In this document: one piece after another, positions 23,172-34,319 of the stretch
Layout: each line of letters opens with the position of its first letter
Numbering within the stretch: position 1 is the stretch's first letter
Origin: Gigaspora rosea
Taxonomy: Eukaryota; Glomeromycota; Glomeromycetes; Diversisporales; Gigasporaceae
Length of the DNA stretch: 64,000 nt
Direction: 5' to 3'
NCBI GenBank assembly: GCA_003550325.1
Contig: QKWP01001202.1
Location: 88,839 to 152,838 of the forward strand
Notes under the pieces: generated by a model
Told to the model about the DNA's origin: nothing
The model's input: only the letters and a program-made list of their open reading frames with translations
Databases searched by the model: none
Made by a program: the position numbers and the translations under genes

Positions 23172-23319
23172 GTCAAATTGGTCTGGTCAAATTGGTCAAT
23201 TGGTCAAACTGGTCAAATTGGTCAAGTCTATTATATAAATATTATATATATATTATATAATAAATTATATTAAATATGCTATTTGACCAATTTGACCAGT
23301 ACAGGTCCTTTGACCAGAC
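23172..23319. repeat. TGGTCAAAT / ATTTGACCA word cluster
   Basis: About seven copies of TGGTCAAAT in the first half (23178-23226) and the reverse word TTTGACCA three times after an AT-rich spacer, giving an overall inverted arrangement. It runs directly into the assembly gap. Confidence 0.65.
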
Positions 23320-23587
23320 NNNNNNNNNNNNNNNNNNNNNNNNNNNNNNNNNNNNNNNNNNNNNNNNNNNNNNNNNNNNNNNNNNNNNNNNNNNNNNNNN
23401 NNNNNNNNNNNNNNNNNNNNNNNNNNNNNNNNNNNNNNNNNNNNNNNNNNNNNNNNNNNNNNNNNNNNNNNNNNNNNNNNNNNNNNNNNNNNNNNNNNNN
23501 NNNNNNNNNNNNNNNNNNNNNNNNNNNNNNNNNNNNNNNNNNNNNNNNNNNNNNNNNNNNNNNNNNNNNNNNNNNNNNNNNNNNNNN
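23320..23587. other. Assembly gap, 268 N
   Basis: Undetermined bases. The three overlapping open frames across it are produced by the Ns and are meaningless. Confidence 0.99.
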
Positions 23588-24170
23588 AGAGTTAACAGAT
23601 TTTAAAGTCATCTATTATATTGGCGAGTTAAGGTTTCCTGCACCATACTAAACTCAAACTCAATTATAAGTTTGGCTCCCAAGTTTGCAAACTAGTCAGA
23701 GTTTAAATATATATATATATATATTTTTAGATATTGAACAAGTTTACTTTGCTTAGTTAAAAAGTATAAAATCAATTAAAGAATCATAGCATTTTGTATA
23801 ATTTTTTAATAAAATTATTAAAAATGTTATATTACAAGTGTTTTGGGGGCGCCACTGGCGCCCTTTTCGCTATGTTTCATCCATTTATCATGCTAAATCC
23901 CATACTAATTATTATGCTACAGCCCATACTATTTTGCATGCCCCATACTAGTGATGCCACCTAGGGTTCCTACAAACCCGGATCAAATCAAACTTTAGGT
24001 CAGATTTGGGTTTAATTTGATTTGAAATCAAACTCAAACCCAAACTATGATTAAAAAAAATATTTGAGTTTGATTTGAAGCAAACTTTTTAGTTAAATTT
24101 GAGTTTGGTTTGAATTTGAGTTTGAAGTTTGCAAACTAGTTTGAGTTTGAATAATACAGTATAACGATCC

Positions 24171-24351
24171 TATAGGCGAAATGTGGCATGCTTCCATCTA
24201 CAAATTTTTTTTACTAAGTTAACGATAAATGTCCACTAATTGAAAGTTGCAGAGCTCGTCGAGACGCATCTTACGGTGGTTAGATCATCCAAATCGGTCC
24301 AGTGGATGGCAAGATATCGCCGAAAAACTATTGGCCGACTATATAAAAATC
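24171..24351. repeat. ~180-bp GC-richer repeat unit, copy A (mirror at 24802-24982)
   Basis: Starts TATAGGCGAAATGTGGC and contains AGAGCTCGTCGAGACGCATC, GGTGGTTAGATCATCCAAAT and GGATGGCAAGATATCG. It ends GACTATATAAA and is clearly less AT-rich than its surroundings. A diverged second copy lies at 24380-24558 in the same orientation. Confidence 0.75.
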
Positions 24352-24379
24352 CGTGACAGAGATTACATAAGAAAATCAC

Positions 24380-24558
24380 TATAGGCGAAATGTGGCGTGC
24401 TTCCATCCAAAACATTTTTACTTACTAAGTTAACGATATATGCCCACTAATTGAAAGTTGTAGAGCTCGTCGAGGCGCATCTAACGGTGGTTAGATCATC
24501 CAAATCGGCACAGTGGATGGCGAGATATCGTCAAAAAACGATTGGTCGACTATATAAA
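24380..24558. repeat. ~180-bp GC-richer repeat unit, copy B (mirror at 24595-24773)
   Basis: Same word order as copy A with roughly 10-15% differences (for example GGCGCATCTAACGG for GACGCATCTTACGG). The distance to the palindrome axis is only 18 bases. Confidence 0.75.
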
Positions 24559-25565
24559 ATCTCTTATGTAAACAATATTGTTTACATAAGAGATTTTATA
24601 TAGTCGGCCAATCGTTTTTTGACGATATCTCGCCATCCACTGTGCCGATTTGGATGATCTAACCACCGTTAGATGCGCCTCGACGAGCTCTACAACTTTC
24701 AATTAGTGGGCATATATCGTTAACTTAGTAAGTAAAAATGTTTTGGATGGAAGCACGCCACATTTCGCCTATAGTGATTTTCTTATGTAATCTCTGTCAC
24801 GGATTTTTATATAGTCGGCCAATAGTTTTTCGGCGATATCTTGCCATCCACTGGACCGATTTGGATGATCTAACCACCGTAAGATGCGTCTCGACGAGCT
24901 CTGCAACTTTCAATTAGTGGACATTTATCGTTAACTTAGTAAAAAAAATTTGTAGATGGAAGCATGCCACATTTCGCCTATAGGATCGTTATACTGTATT
25001 ATTCAAACTCAAACTAGTTTGCAAACTTCAAACTCAAATTCAAACCAAACTCAAATTTAACTAAAAAGTTTGCTTCAAATCAAACTCAAATATTTTTTTT
25101 AATCATAGTTTGGGTTTGAGTTTGATTTCAAATCAAATTAAACCCAAATCTGACCTAAAGTTTGATTTGATCCGGGTTTGTAGGAACCCTAGGTGGCATC
25201 ACTAGTATGGGGCATGCAAAATAGTATGGGCTGTAGCATAATAATTAGTATGGGATTTAGCATGATAAATGGATGAAACATAGCGAAAAGGGCGCCAGTG
25301 GCGCCCCCAAAACACTTGTAATATAACATTTTTAATAATTTTATTAAAAAATTATACAAAATGCTATGATTCTTTAATTGATTTTATACTTTTTAACTAA
25401 GCAAAGTAAACTTGTTCAATATCTAAAAATATATATATATATATATTTAAACTCTGACTAGTTTGCAAACTTGGGAGCCAAACTTATAATTGAGTTTGAG
25501 TTTAGTATGGTGCAGGAAACCTTAACTCGCCAATATAATAGATGACTTTAAAATCTGTTAACTCT

Positions 25566-27712
25566 TTAAAAAACTAATATTTTAAAAAACTAACTGGTAA
25601 TTTTGTTCTTTAATACAAGTTTTATAAAATTACCAGTCAGATTTTAAAAATATAACCTCTATAAGAAATTAATAGCTTTTAAAGTTAAATTATTTTTAGA
25701 TTAAAAATAAAAATTGAAACGTATATGATTTTTAAATTTGACCAATCAAAAACTTTGATTTTTATTATAAAAAAATTTTTGACCAATCAAAATTCAAATT
25801 TAAATAATAAATTTTTTTAAAAAAATTTTTAATTAGATTTGTATTACCGGTACCTATTATAGCAATTTGATTGGCTAATTAAGGTTACACTGCATATACA
25901 AAATTGAAACAATGTCTAGTTAAGCTTTCCTGCACCATATAAAGTTTGAAATTGTAAAATTTAGAGTTTGAGTCTGGTCTAAAACCTGGATCAGATTAGA
26001 TCAGACCAAACCTAAACCCAAATATAGAAGCACTAGTTTATGTAAATGCTAGATTGAAACTGAACATGTTTATGAACTTTTGAACTAAACTGAACTGGGC
26101 CAGAACTAGCTCTAAAAACTTATTACTAAACTAAACTTAAACATGTTTTAAAAAATGTTCAAGTTGCTAAACCTGAACATATCCTAAGTTTAGTTTAGAT
26201 TCATAGGAACTCTACTATTATATGACCAGTTGGCATCTAAAATTTTTCTATTAAAATAGTTAAATATGGCTTTAAAACTCTAGCTAAAATCTCTAATTAT
26301 AATATTTATAGTTTTATATTAAAAAACAACTAATAAATTAATCAATTTATGATTTTAAACAATATAACAATTTATATACTATATCTGAATCTTAGTCAAA
26401 CCAAAATTAACTCTAAGATGTATTATATAGATTAATTCATTTGTTATACATTAAAGCTAATAATTGCAAGTTATTTATAATATATGTAGCATATATTTTT
26501 TTGTTTGGATTACTCTGGCCCCATAGTAAAACCACAGGTCAATAACATGTAATTTATTAATCTAATACAAATAAACAAAATTATACTAAATAACATTACT
26601 TGTATTTATTTAAGTTCTTAGTAGTATGCTATAAAGTGTAAAATAAATTAAATAATGCCCTTAATAATGTTCTTGATAATATTATACTTGAAGTTGCACA
26701 TGAAGTTAAAGTTGCCTAAAATTACTAAATATTATATGCAAAATGATCAAATTTCAAGAAATAATTTTGGTCAGGTAACTTTAAGTACTAAGATTGCAGA
26801 TATTAACTTAAGACAAACAATAAATAATAGAACTTCAAACTTTATTTTATAAAATGCTAGCATATCATTGAATATGAAAAAGCATAAGCAATGTATATTT
26901 CAAGTAAACTATATAACTTCTTAAATGTATTTTACAAAAATTCTATGATAACTTTTTTGAATCATATTATATAGATTGGATTAAAGAAAAAAATCATTAG
27001 TAAATACACTTTGCAAAAACATAATTTAAATCTTCAATATAAATTCTTGAATTAAAAGGTGACAAGTATTAGCGGATACATTTTGCAAACAAGCCAAAAA
27101 TCTTTGAAATATGTAAATATATGAATCATTAATAAAGTAAGATCAGCAAAAATGTGAATAAAACAGGTAAATAACTTGCATCTATTATGAATATTTTTAG
27201 GTTTATGCATAACTTAATAATAATATGAACATGAAAGTCTCATATTATGTGTATCAAGAAATGTATTGGGCAAATGCAGTAAGTTAGTTAGGTATAATAT
27301 TATATTATTAGATAAGAGGATTATTTAAAGAATTCAAGTATTACCGTAGTTTCTGAGTAAATATGGTAGGAGATTTAATCAACTATTACTTTCCAACTTA
27401 CCGGTATTAGTTTTTATATAGTTATGTAGATAAGCAAGATTAATTAAGAACAAAATAAAATTGAGAAGTTGTAAATTCAATTCAACAGGTAAATTGGTAA
27501 TGAGGAAAATTTAATATGATTAATGTAAGCAATGGGGTTTTAAAGTCAGCAAATAAGTGACACATTTAAAAAATAAATAGGATTTTTTCAATAGCATTTT
27601 TACTATGTTGTATTAAAAGTTAGAAAAATAAAAATATTATTCTCTGATTTTAACTTTAAGCCTCCTAATAGCATAATTTAATAAGCAAAAATAACATAAT
27701 TTTTTTAACAGA
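25566..27712. other. Intergenic, no gene recognised
   Basis: Very AT-rich. A fold-back word cluster of GAACTGAAC/AACATGTTT type lies at 26045-26210. The short open frame 26655-26852 has no recognisable domain. Nothing else is supported. Confidence 0.4.
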
Positions 27713-27822
27713 TACCGTATTTGCGCGTAATAACGCGCAGGGGTGTAAATTCGAATTTCGGCCTAAATTAAGCTTAATTCGGGCCATTACTCGAAATAAC
27801 GCCCTTGCCCGCTATTACGGTA
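27713..27822. mobile_element. Short TIR element, TACCGTA ends with AATAACGC words
   Basis: The left end TACCGTATTTGCGCGTAATA and the right end, reverse complemented, TACCGTAATAGCGGGCAAGG point inward with a symmetric interior (CGAATTTCGG...CCGAATT). Related sequence occurs at about 4815-4945, 29966-30094, 30805-30885 and 55300-55500. Confidence 0.5.
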
Positions 27823-29636
27823 CATTGTTAATTTAAAGGCAATTAACTAAAAGATGTAAAATCATTAACCATTAAATATAACTAGTAGTAATTTAAACTA
27901 TAATAAATGAATTGTAATAAGCTCATCATAATCAGGCAAGTTATAGAATGGTAGATGGTCAAAGGAAAAAATCATTTGCCACAATGTTAAGTGTGGTGAT
28001 CATACAATCATAACTAGTTCAGTTTTTTGAATTCTTTAGTGTTTACTGGCTTTACTGCTAGAAATTTGTTAAATAAATAAATAAATATATATATTTAGTA
28101 AGAAAGAAAGAATTATGAGGTTTTTAAACGATTGTAGCATAACAATAAAATTAAAGCCATTCTAGTTGACAAAGTCAACTTGTCAAAAAGGTGCTAATCA
28201 GGAGCGATGTGCCTTATGAAATGGCTGGGTAAGTATGATTTGTGCATACAGTAATTCTAACTCAATAAGGGATGCGATAAGTATCATGCCAGTTCATTCC
28301 GGCGGATCTCAATTTGCGACCCAACCTCCCTTCTCTGGAACCTGCCAATTTCACATTACAACTTGCTTATTTCATTTAAATATCTATATCATGTGTTCAT
28401 ATTGATGGCTGACCTGCGTAATACAGGCGGGAAATCATCATCAAGCGCTAAGATGCAGTTACGTTGATCCCAGCATAATAGTAATTGCCATTTCGGGTGC
28501 ATATCCTGTTTCAGCTTAATAATACATAAATCACCAAATAAAATTCATCTCTGGCACATTAGACCGGATCATTCCAATATAAGGCATGCAATGCTTCGCG
28601 AATTGTATAGAATGCAATCATGTTTTGGCAACAAATCTCTGACAAATTTTTTTTGGATAAAATTCGAGACAAAGAAATCAATATATAAGTTAATGCGATT
28701 TAAATGCAGCAAATACCAACAGTCAGTTAGATAGAATTGCAAATTAAAAGTTAATGACAATAAATAGCATTTAATCGAGGGCCAAACAAGGAAATTTTAA
28801 CATATCATTATAAATAATAATGCTTACAATGATGTCAGTTCACACTCATTTTTTATTGCGCCAATAGAATCTCAACGGCATTTAAATTGGCTGAAATATA
28901 TCTACATACTTGTACTCCGTTCCCGGTAAATCATATATAGTCTAGAATATTTCTTGATCACGCAATGTTCAACCCGAAAATTTTTTATTGTACTAATGCA
29001 TGTATTACTGGACGAAAGCCTCATTTAATGCAATATAGAAACCAAACCGTACTCTTCGTTGCTATGTATCAGCATAATTCATTTAAAAAAATGCTCATCG
29101 AATTTTATCAAGTAGTTGTTGAGAAACTTTCATTCAAAATTTGGAAAAACTTCTACTACTTCTTAAGAAAATATCTGTAATAGAAAATTTTCTAAACTTT
29201 GAATGAAAATTCTCAACTATATAATTCAATATGTAAATCCTTTCTTTCATCTTTCAAAATAAACAAATTGTCCATTCTACATATCTGCCAAAATAAAATA
29301 TACATTAATGCTTGCTTTACCAACCTATCCTTACTCTACCACGTTTAACTTCTATCACAGCTCTGTTAAAATTAATTACACCAACTAACTCACTGCAATT
29401 ACGGTCGCGTATTTTGTTGAAAATATAACTGATAAGCCACATCAAAGCCCACCTATACTCTTTTATTAAAACTCTAACCCTAAATCCTAACTTAACAATA
29501 AAAAAAAAGCCAACAAAACAAGGCCCCAAAAAATTTTAAAGAACGTACATAAAATAGATTCAAATTTCACCATCATCCGATCGATTTCACGATCTTTATT
29601 TATAAAGATTTAACTTATTTATTTGACTTCTTTATT
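27823..29636. other. Intergenic, no gene recognised
   Basis: A slightly GC-richer patch at 28200-28520 could be an exon remnant, but no consistent frame was found. 29440-29530 shares about 80 bases of layout with the interior of the MITE at 35933 (CTATACTCTTTTATTAA, CTAACCCTAA, A-run). The open frames 28569-28760, 28965-29180 and 29317-29529 show no domain. Confidence 0.35.
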
Positions 29637-29806
29637 GTCCGAAGGACACTCACAGGTAGAGTAATAGTACACCCGATGTCTGTGTGTTAGCAAATTCTGA
29701 ATCCTGATTGGCTAGATCAGGTGTAACATAAAAAAACAATCAAAACAATAGAAAACTGATGGTTATTGGCTAGATCAGTGTAATATTTTATATTTGTCCT
29801 TCGGAC
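29637..29806. repeat. Short element with GTCCGAAGGAC ends
   Basis: GTCCGAAGGAC at 29637 and its reverse complement GTCCTTCGGAC ending at 29806 bound 170 bp. An internal sentence containing TTGGCTAGATCAG plus GTGTAA occurs twice. No target duplication was recognised. Confidence 0.45.
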
Positions 29807-30105
29807 TTTAAATGGTTCCCATTTTCCTAGTATTGACTCATAATACTCCAAGTTAAAAGCTAAAAGTTTGTTTCTGATAGATATTAAATTGTTTATTTAA
29901 TGATATTTTCTTATATTCATAATTGGCTATCCTTTTAATTAGTTAATTGACAATTTTTTTAATTATACAGTTATTTGCGTGTAATGACGCACATGTGCGT
30001 TATTTCAAAATCTCCACTTTTTAAAAAATCACCTATTCGACTCACAATAACGTCCATGTGCATCCCGAAATAACGCACCCCATAAGATTTTGCACGGTAA
30101 ATATA

Positions 30106-30421
30106 ATTATCCGGTAGTTACTATTGATCATGTTACCCATATTAATACATTATCACGGTATATCAATGTTCATTCCATGATTCGGAATTTTAATATTTCT
30201 TTTTTTGGATATATATCTTTTTTGTTTTTTATTATGTTATCATAACGATTGTTTTAATTCATGTCAAAAAGCCTCCGAGTAAAAAAAAAAAAAGAAAAGA
30301 AAAAGAAAAAAAAAACACCCAGAGAAAGAAACCACATAATCAATAAACTAAACTTTATGAAACAACAACAATTTACAAAATTAATATGGGTAACATGATC
30401 AATGACCACTCCCGGATAATA
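30106..30421. repeat. Fold-back element, ~315 bp
   Basis: ATTATCCGGTAGTTACTATT followed by GATCATGTTACCCATATTAA near the left end is mirrored at 30381-30421 (TTAATATGGGTAACATGATC then AATGACCACTCCCGGATAAT). The interior is A- and T-rich simple sequence. Confidence 0.65.
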
Positions 30422-30423
30422 TC

Positions 30424-30564
30424 GTTATCAGGTAGAAAATGTAGATGACATTGGGTCAGCATCATTTAGTAGCCATTTGATTGACTCAGATCATGCCGCG
30501 AAGCGGCATGATCTGAGTCAACAAATGACGCTGACCCAATATCATCTACATTCTACCTGATAAC
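30424..30564. repeat. Long hairpin, ~140 bp
   Basis: GTTATCAGGTAGAAAATGTA at the left is mirrored by TACATTCTACCTGATAAC at the right. The symmetry continues through TTGGGTCAGC and GACTCAGATCATGCCGC to a GAA loop at about 30498. Confidence 0.75.
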
Positions 30565-30607
30565 TATTAAATATAACGCACATTTCTATGAAATATTGGC
30601 AATATTT

Positions 30608-30795
30608 TGAAAATTAGTGGGACATGTGATGAATTTTGTGATGATCGTCAGCAAATTTCGGTAATTATTTTTCGGTAATAAAAGTATAGTTTTCGATAAT
30701 ATAATTTTCGGCCGGTACAAAACATACCACTGTTATTACCGAATAATAATTATCGAAATTTGGACAAAATTCATCACGTGTCCCACTAATTTTCA
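30608..30795. mobile_element. MITE with TGAAAATTAGTGGGACA ends
   Basis: TGAAAATTAGTGGGACATGT then GATGAATTTTG at the left is mirrored by CAAAATTCATCACGTGTCCC then ACTAATTTTCA at the right. A second, partial copy at about 53155-53250 shares GACGATCAT, AAAATTCATCACGTGTCC and CAAATCAGCTGTAA. The open frame 30665-30856 is therefore repeat-derived. Confidence 0.6.
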
Positions 30796-30804
30796 AATCA
30801 GCTG

Positions 30805-30885
30805 TAATCCGAAGTGCGTCCTGAAATAGAGCACAGGTACTCAAAATAACGCACAAGTGCGCGTTATTACGCGAAAATACGGTAA
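30805..30885. repeat. AATAACGCACAAGTGCGCGTTATTACG word cluster
   Basis: Ends GCGAAAATACGGTA, the same terminal word as the 27713 element in reverse. The other side merges into the preceding MITE. Confidence 0.4.
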
Positions 30886-31404
30886 TTTCTTACAAATATT
30901 AAAAACTTATAGGTACTCATCGATTAAAATGATTTAAAATTGACTTTATTTGTTTTTAAAACCACGAAACTCCGAATTTAACGCACTTGGCAAACATCAT
31001 GCGCATGGTGACCATCTCTACTCCTGCTCCTGAAAGATTAACGATCAGAAGTCATGGTATAATTCAAAATGTGAAGTATTCGGGAAACCATATCCCATAG
31101 ATGACAAAAAGAGTCTTGAGATAATTATTATAAAACGTAGCTTTAAATTATCATTAATGTATTTCTGGAATACTTTTATAGAAAATTACGGAACAAAAGG
31201 TTCCATTTTCTGATACTTACAATAAATAGTTTAAAATTTTCAAGTCGTGACATATCAGAAAAAATGAAAAGATTTTGTATTTAAAGTAAATTTAATTTTA
31301 ACACTGTCATTTTTCATAATTTCAAACAGAGTTAATTTTTATGTAATTTTTCAGCTCAGCTACTTGTTATATATTGTCCAGAAATTAAGAAATACTTAAA
31401 AAAC

Positions 31405-31990
31405 TTAGGATGATAAATGGTTCAATTAATACGGCTGCTTTAGATGCATCAGAATCAGCTGATGATTTATCATTGGAAGAAACAATCAAACATATAAAAA
31501 CATAAAGTGAACCTAGAGATATAGCTTGGAAGTCTATTGTTAAACATTCAAAATTTGTAGTTTATTGGGAAGTATATTATTATTTTTAACATAAAATAAT
31601 TTGCTTTTCATATTCTGATGATGAAAAATCAAGCTTGCTGATAAATTATTTAAAGAGGTTAAAGATGGGATGAATTATAAGAACGCCCAATGTATGTATA
31701 GTGGAAAGTCAATAGAAAATGGGACAAATTTATTAGATAAATTTGTCTCATTTCTATTGACTCCACATATATTTATAAATAAGTTCCATCGTAGCGATAG
31801 AACATTATGAAAAAGTGTCTAAAAAAATTATACAGTTAATGCGTAATTTAGGATTTCTATATTACTAGCAAATCGAAGCTATTTTATATTCATTCCGCAA
31901 ATATTATCTTGTCGAACTGATGTGAATATCTTAAATTTTGAAGGGCAATAAACTGATGACGTAAACGAACACAACACGCACAAAATCCAG
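31405..31990 (+). pseudogene. Possible decayed gene, family unknown
   Basis: Starting near 31408 the plus strand reads as coding-like pieces: a segment with LDASESADDLSLEETIKHI ending at a stop, then EPRDIAWKSIVKHSKFVVYW. A hairpin MITE remnant (31697-31772) follows, then IVAIEHYEKVSKKIIQLMRN before further stops. The composition looks like an old protein gene split by stops and an insertion. I cannot name a family, and chance is possible. Confidence 0.25.
31697..31772. repeat. Perfect-type hairpin related to the 17403 MITE ends
   Basis: TATAGTGGAAAGTCAATAGA leads into AAATGGGACAAATTTAT. This is mirrored by ATAAATTTGTCTCATTTCTA then TTGACTCCACATATA. The GTCARTAGAAAA and GGGACAAAT core also forms the ends of the nested MITE at 17403-17650, so this may be a minimal member of that family. 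Confidence 0.65.
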
Positions 31991-32956
31991 TCCATTACTC
32001 CCCATTAAGTTCTCGCTACACTTCGATTAATAATAGAAATAATTGATATGAACAAAAAGAAGGTATACATTGGTTTGTATGAGCGCAGAAGATGGTTATT
32101 ATTTTTTGTATGAAGAATAGAATATCATAGATATTAGTTTTGAAGAAGCATTTAAGTGGAAATAAATAAAATGTAGAATTAAATTTGTTTTATATATACT
32201 TTTTATCAAATTATAAAATTTGTAAAATTACTATTAAGGGCAGAAGATAAAATGGTTTATTCATTTTAAATAGAATTAAAATTAGCAAAAGTATTTAATC
32301 GAACCAATCAAGGTAGTTTTAGTAGGTATTGTTGCTTTTTGCAGACTTCATAGATTCTTGTGTTGACTTTAATTATGCTATGTATAAAAACATTGTTACT
32401 ATCATTATATGTCATTATGCAATGTTTTTTATTATTAAAATAGCAGAGATTTTATTGTTCTAAACTTTAAGAACAACATTAAATAACATTAAATAACATT
32501 GATTTACAAAAACCTATGTTTTTTGTTAAATAAGTTTACAATGTATCTAATATATATCAGTATATTATTATATGATCTAAATTAGTATATAATAAATACA
32601 TTATGAATATATATTAAACATATAATAATTATATTTTTTCTTTCTGTTAACTTCAACTAATAATATGTTATTATATGGATATAATATAATTTTATATATA
32701 AATTGATATGTTATTAATCTAATAATAATATTTTAGAAGTTTCTATTTATCGCCAGTGGTGATCATCACCAATGTATATTTTGTATCTTTAAATTTTATC
32801 TATGAAATCACCTTTGAGGCTCTAACAAAAAAATTTCTCGTAAAATTTTGGTATAAACTATGCTCTCCTGCCCCATCCCAGTTCTTACCCTAACCCTAAT
32901 ATTAATCAAATTTTTAATTTTTATTTCGGCAAAAAACTTTTTATTAATTTTTGTTA
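31991..32956. other. Intergenic, no gene recognised
   Basis: AT-rich. A short CCCTAACCCTAA stretch lies at 32886-32898, just outside element 2. No supported gene. Confidence 0.4.
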
Positions 32957-32961
32957 ATAAC

Positions 32962-33025
32962 AGTCGCGGATGATGCTGAATTTGGATGATGCTAAATTCC
33001 ATGTGACTTGTGACTGTGCATCGTA
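32962..33025 (+). repeat. Left terminal inverted repeat of element 2
   Basis: Contains two direct 16-bp repeats, GGATGATGCTGAATTT and GGATGATGCTAAATTC. It matches 35746-35809 in reverse. Confidence 0.8.
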
Positions 33026-33051
33026 TCTGATAGTTTCTGTATATTGATCAT

Positions 33052-33130
33052 GTAACATGATTATCAAAACATCGAATATTGATCATGTAACATGATTATC
33101 AAAACATCGAATATTGATCATGTAACATGA
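33052..33130 (+). repeat. ~37-bp tandem repeat beside the left end of element 2
   Basis: The sentence ATCATGTAACATGATTATCA + AAACATCGAATATTG occurs about two and a half times in a row, just inside the left inverted repeat. Confidence 0.75.
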
Positions 33131-33369
33131 TTATCAAAACAATCCCACTCAAGAAAAAAAAATCATACACCTGCCAAAGAAAATAAACTTCACCACCTAC
33201 AGAAGAAAAAAAACACTCACCACCTACCCAAGAAAATAGCGCCCACTGCCCACCCAAGAAAAATAATGCCCACCGCCCAGCCAAGAAGCAATAGATGCCC
33301 ACTCCATACCTGCAAAAAAAATCCTTCGAATTTTGACAAGGGTTTTTTTTAACATGCCAGAAAACCCAA

Positions 33370-34310
33370 AATCCCTGAGACAATAGAGGAGTATCAGACG
33401 ATAGTTGAATTTCTTCAATCAGGAACTGTCCCGGACAGTATTAAAAAGAACCCCCTGGAAGCACACAAAGACCAACTTTATTCGTTGTTGCAAAAATTTT
33501 GAAGCTGACGAAAATGGAATTCTTTACATTAAACCGGTTGTAAAGAATGGTTTGGTTAAATCAGAAAAATGCCGTATAATTCCCAAATATGACGTAGATA
33601 TGCGTACTATAATTTTGGAATGCTTTCATAATCAGGCAAATCATCGTGAATACCATAAAACTTTTTTAGCGATTTCAGAAAAGCATATTGAAATCACACA
33701 GGAAGAGGTGAAAGTATACGTAAACGAATGCCCTACCTGTGCTCTCAATACCTCCATTAAAGAAAAAACTAATGTAAGATCTATGGTGTCGCTGGGTCCT
33801 TGGCAGCACGTACAAATCGACTTGGTCGATTTCCGCGATTTTGCTAAAGCCAATGACGGGTTTTCATGGCTGCTTACGTGCATCTGTGTTTTTTCTAAAT
33901 TTCTCGTCGCAGTCCCAATTAAAAATAAGGAAGCAGGAACGGTTGCTGCACACCTCCTTAAGGATGTCTTCAAGATCCTTGGGTCTCCCGTGGTCCTTCA
34001 AAGTGATAACGGTAAGGAATTTGTTGCAAATATAACCACACAAATTTGTGAGACCGTGAACATTACAATTAGGCACGGTCGACCCGGCACCCACAGTCAC
34101 AAGGACAAATTGAATGACTTAATCAGACTGTGGGCCATGGGTTCACTAAATTGCTTTGAAATCAGCATAATCAATTGCAATGAAAAGACTGGATAATCAT
34201 AATCGACGTATTTGTCATGTCGTATAACTCGACCGTCCACACAGCGCATAGTCATACATCCCATGAAGCACTCTTCAGGTGGAAAATGCACTGTGTCTAT
34301 GATACTCCCA
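33370..34310 (+). pseudogene. Integrase-type transposase core of element 2, frameshifted
   Basis: An N-terminal part with PKIPETIEEYQTIVEFL (from about 33366) is one frame away from the main 263-aa frame (33405-34196), so there is a frameshift near 33465. The main frame holds the HHCC zinc module (His in CFHNQANH, Cys in VNECPTC), first Asp in VQIDLVDF, then KFLVAVPIKNKEAGTV, second Asp in QSDNGKEFV and the HGRPG motif. After a second frameshift near 34095 the third acidic residue appears in PQSQGQIE, followed immediately by a stop, then SYNSTVH. Order and motifs equal those of retrovirus-type integrases used by Ginger DNA transposons. The protein is dead in this copy but better kept than element 1. 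Confidence 0.85.
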
Positions 34311-34319
34311 GCATAACTG

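Larger units (their letters stand above)
23588..25565. repeat. Near-perfect 1,978-bp palindrome (two 989-bp arms)
   Basis: Bases 23588-24576 are mirrored by 24577-25565 with no net length difference. The axis is inside AACAATATTGTT (between 24576 and 24577). I found one mismatch by eye (24546 T against 24607 G). The left arm begins exactly at the gap. Each arm contains a fragment of the ~300-bp palindromic repeat family (23730-23830), a TTTGAGTTTGA word cluster (23985-24150) and two ~185-bp related units. No gene. Confidence 0.92.

Noticed and set aside
23276..23651. Three overlapping open frames of about 110-122 residues
   Set aside because: They consist almost entirely of undetermined residues from the 268-base gap.
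33641..33973. 110-aa minus-strand frame
   Set aside because: Antisense of the integrase catalytic core; no independent support.
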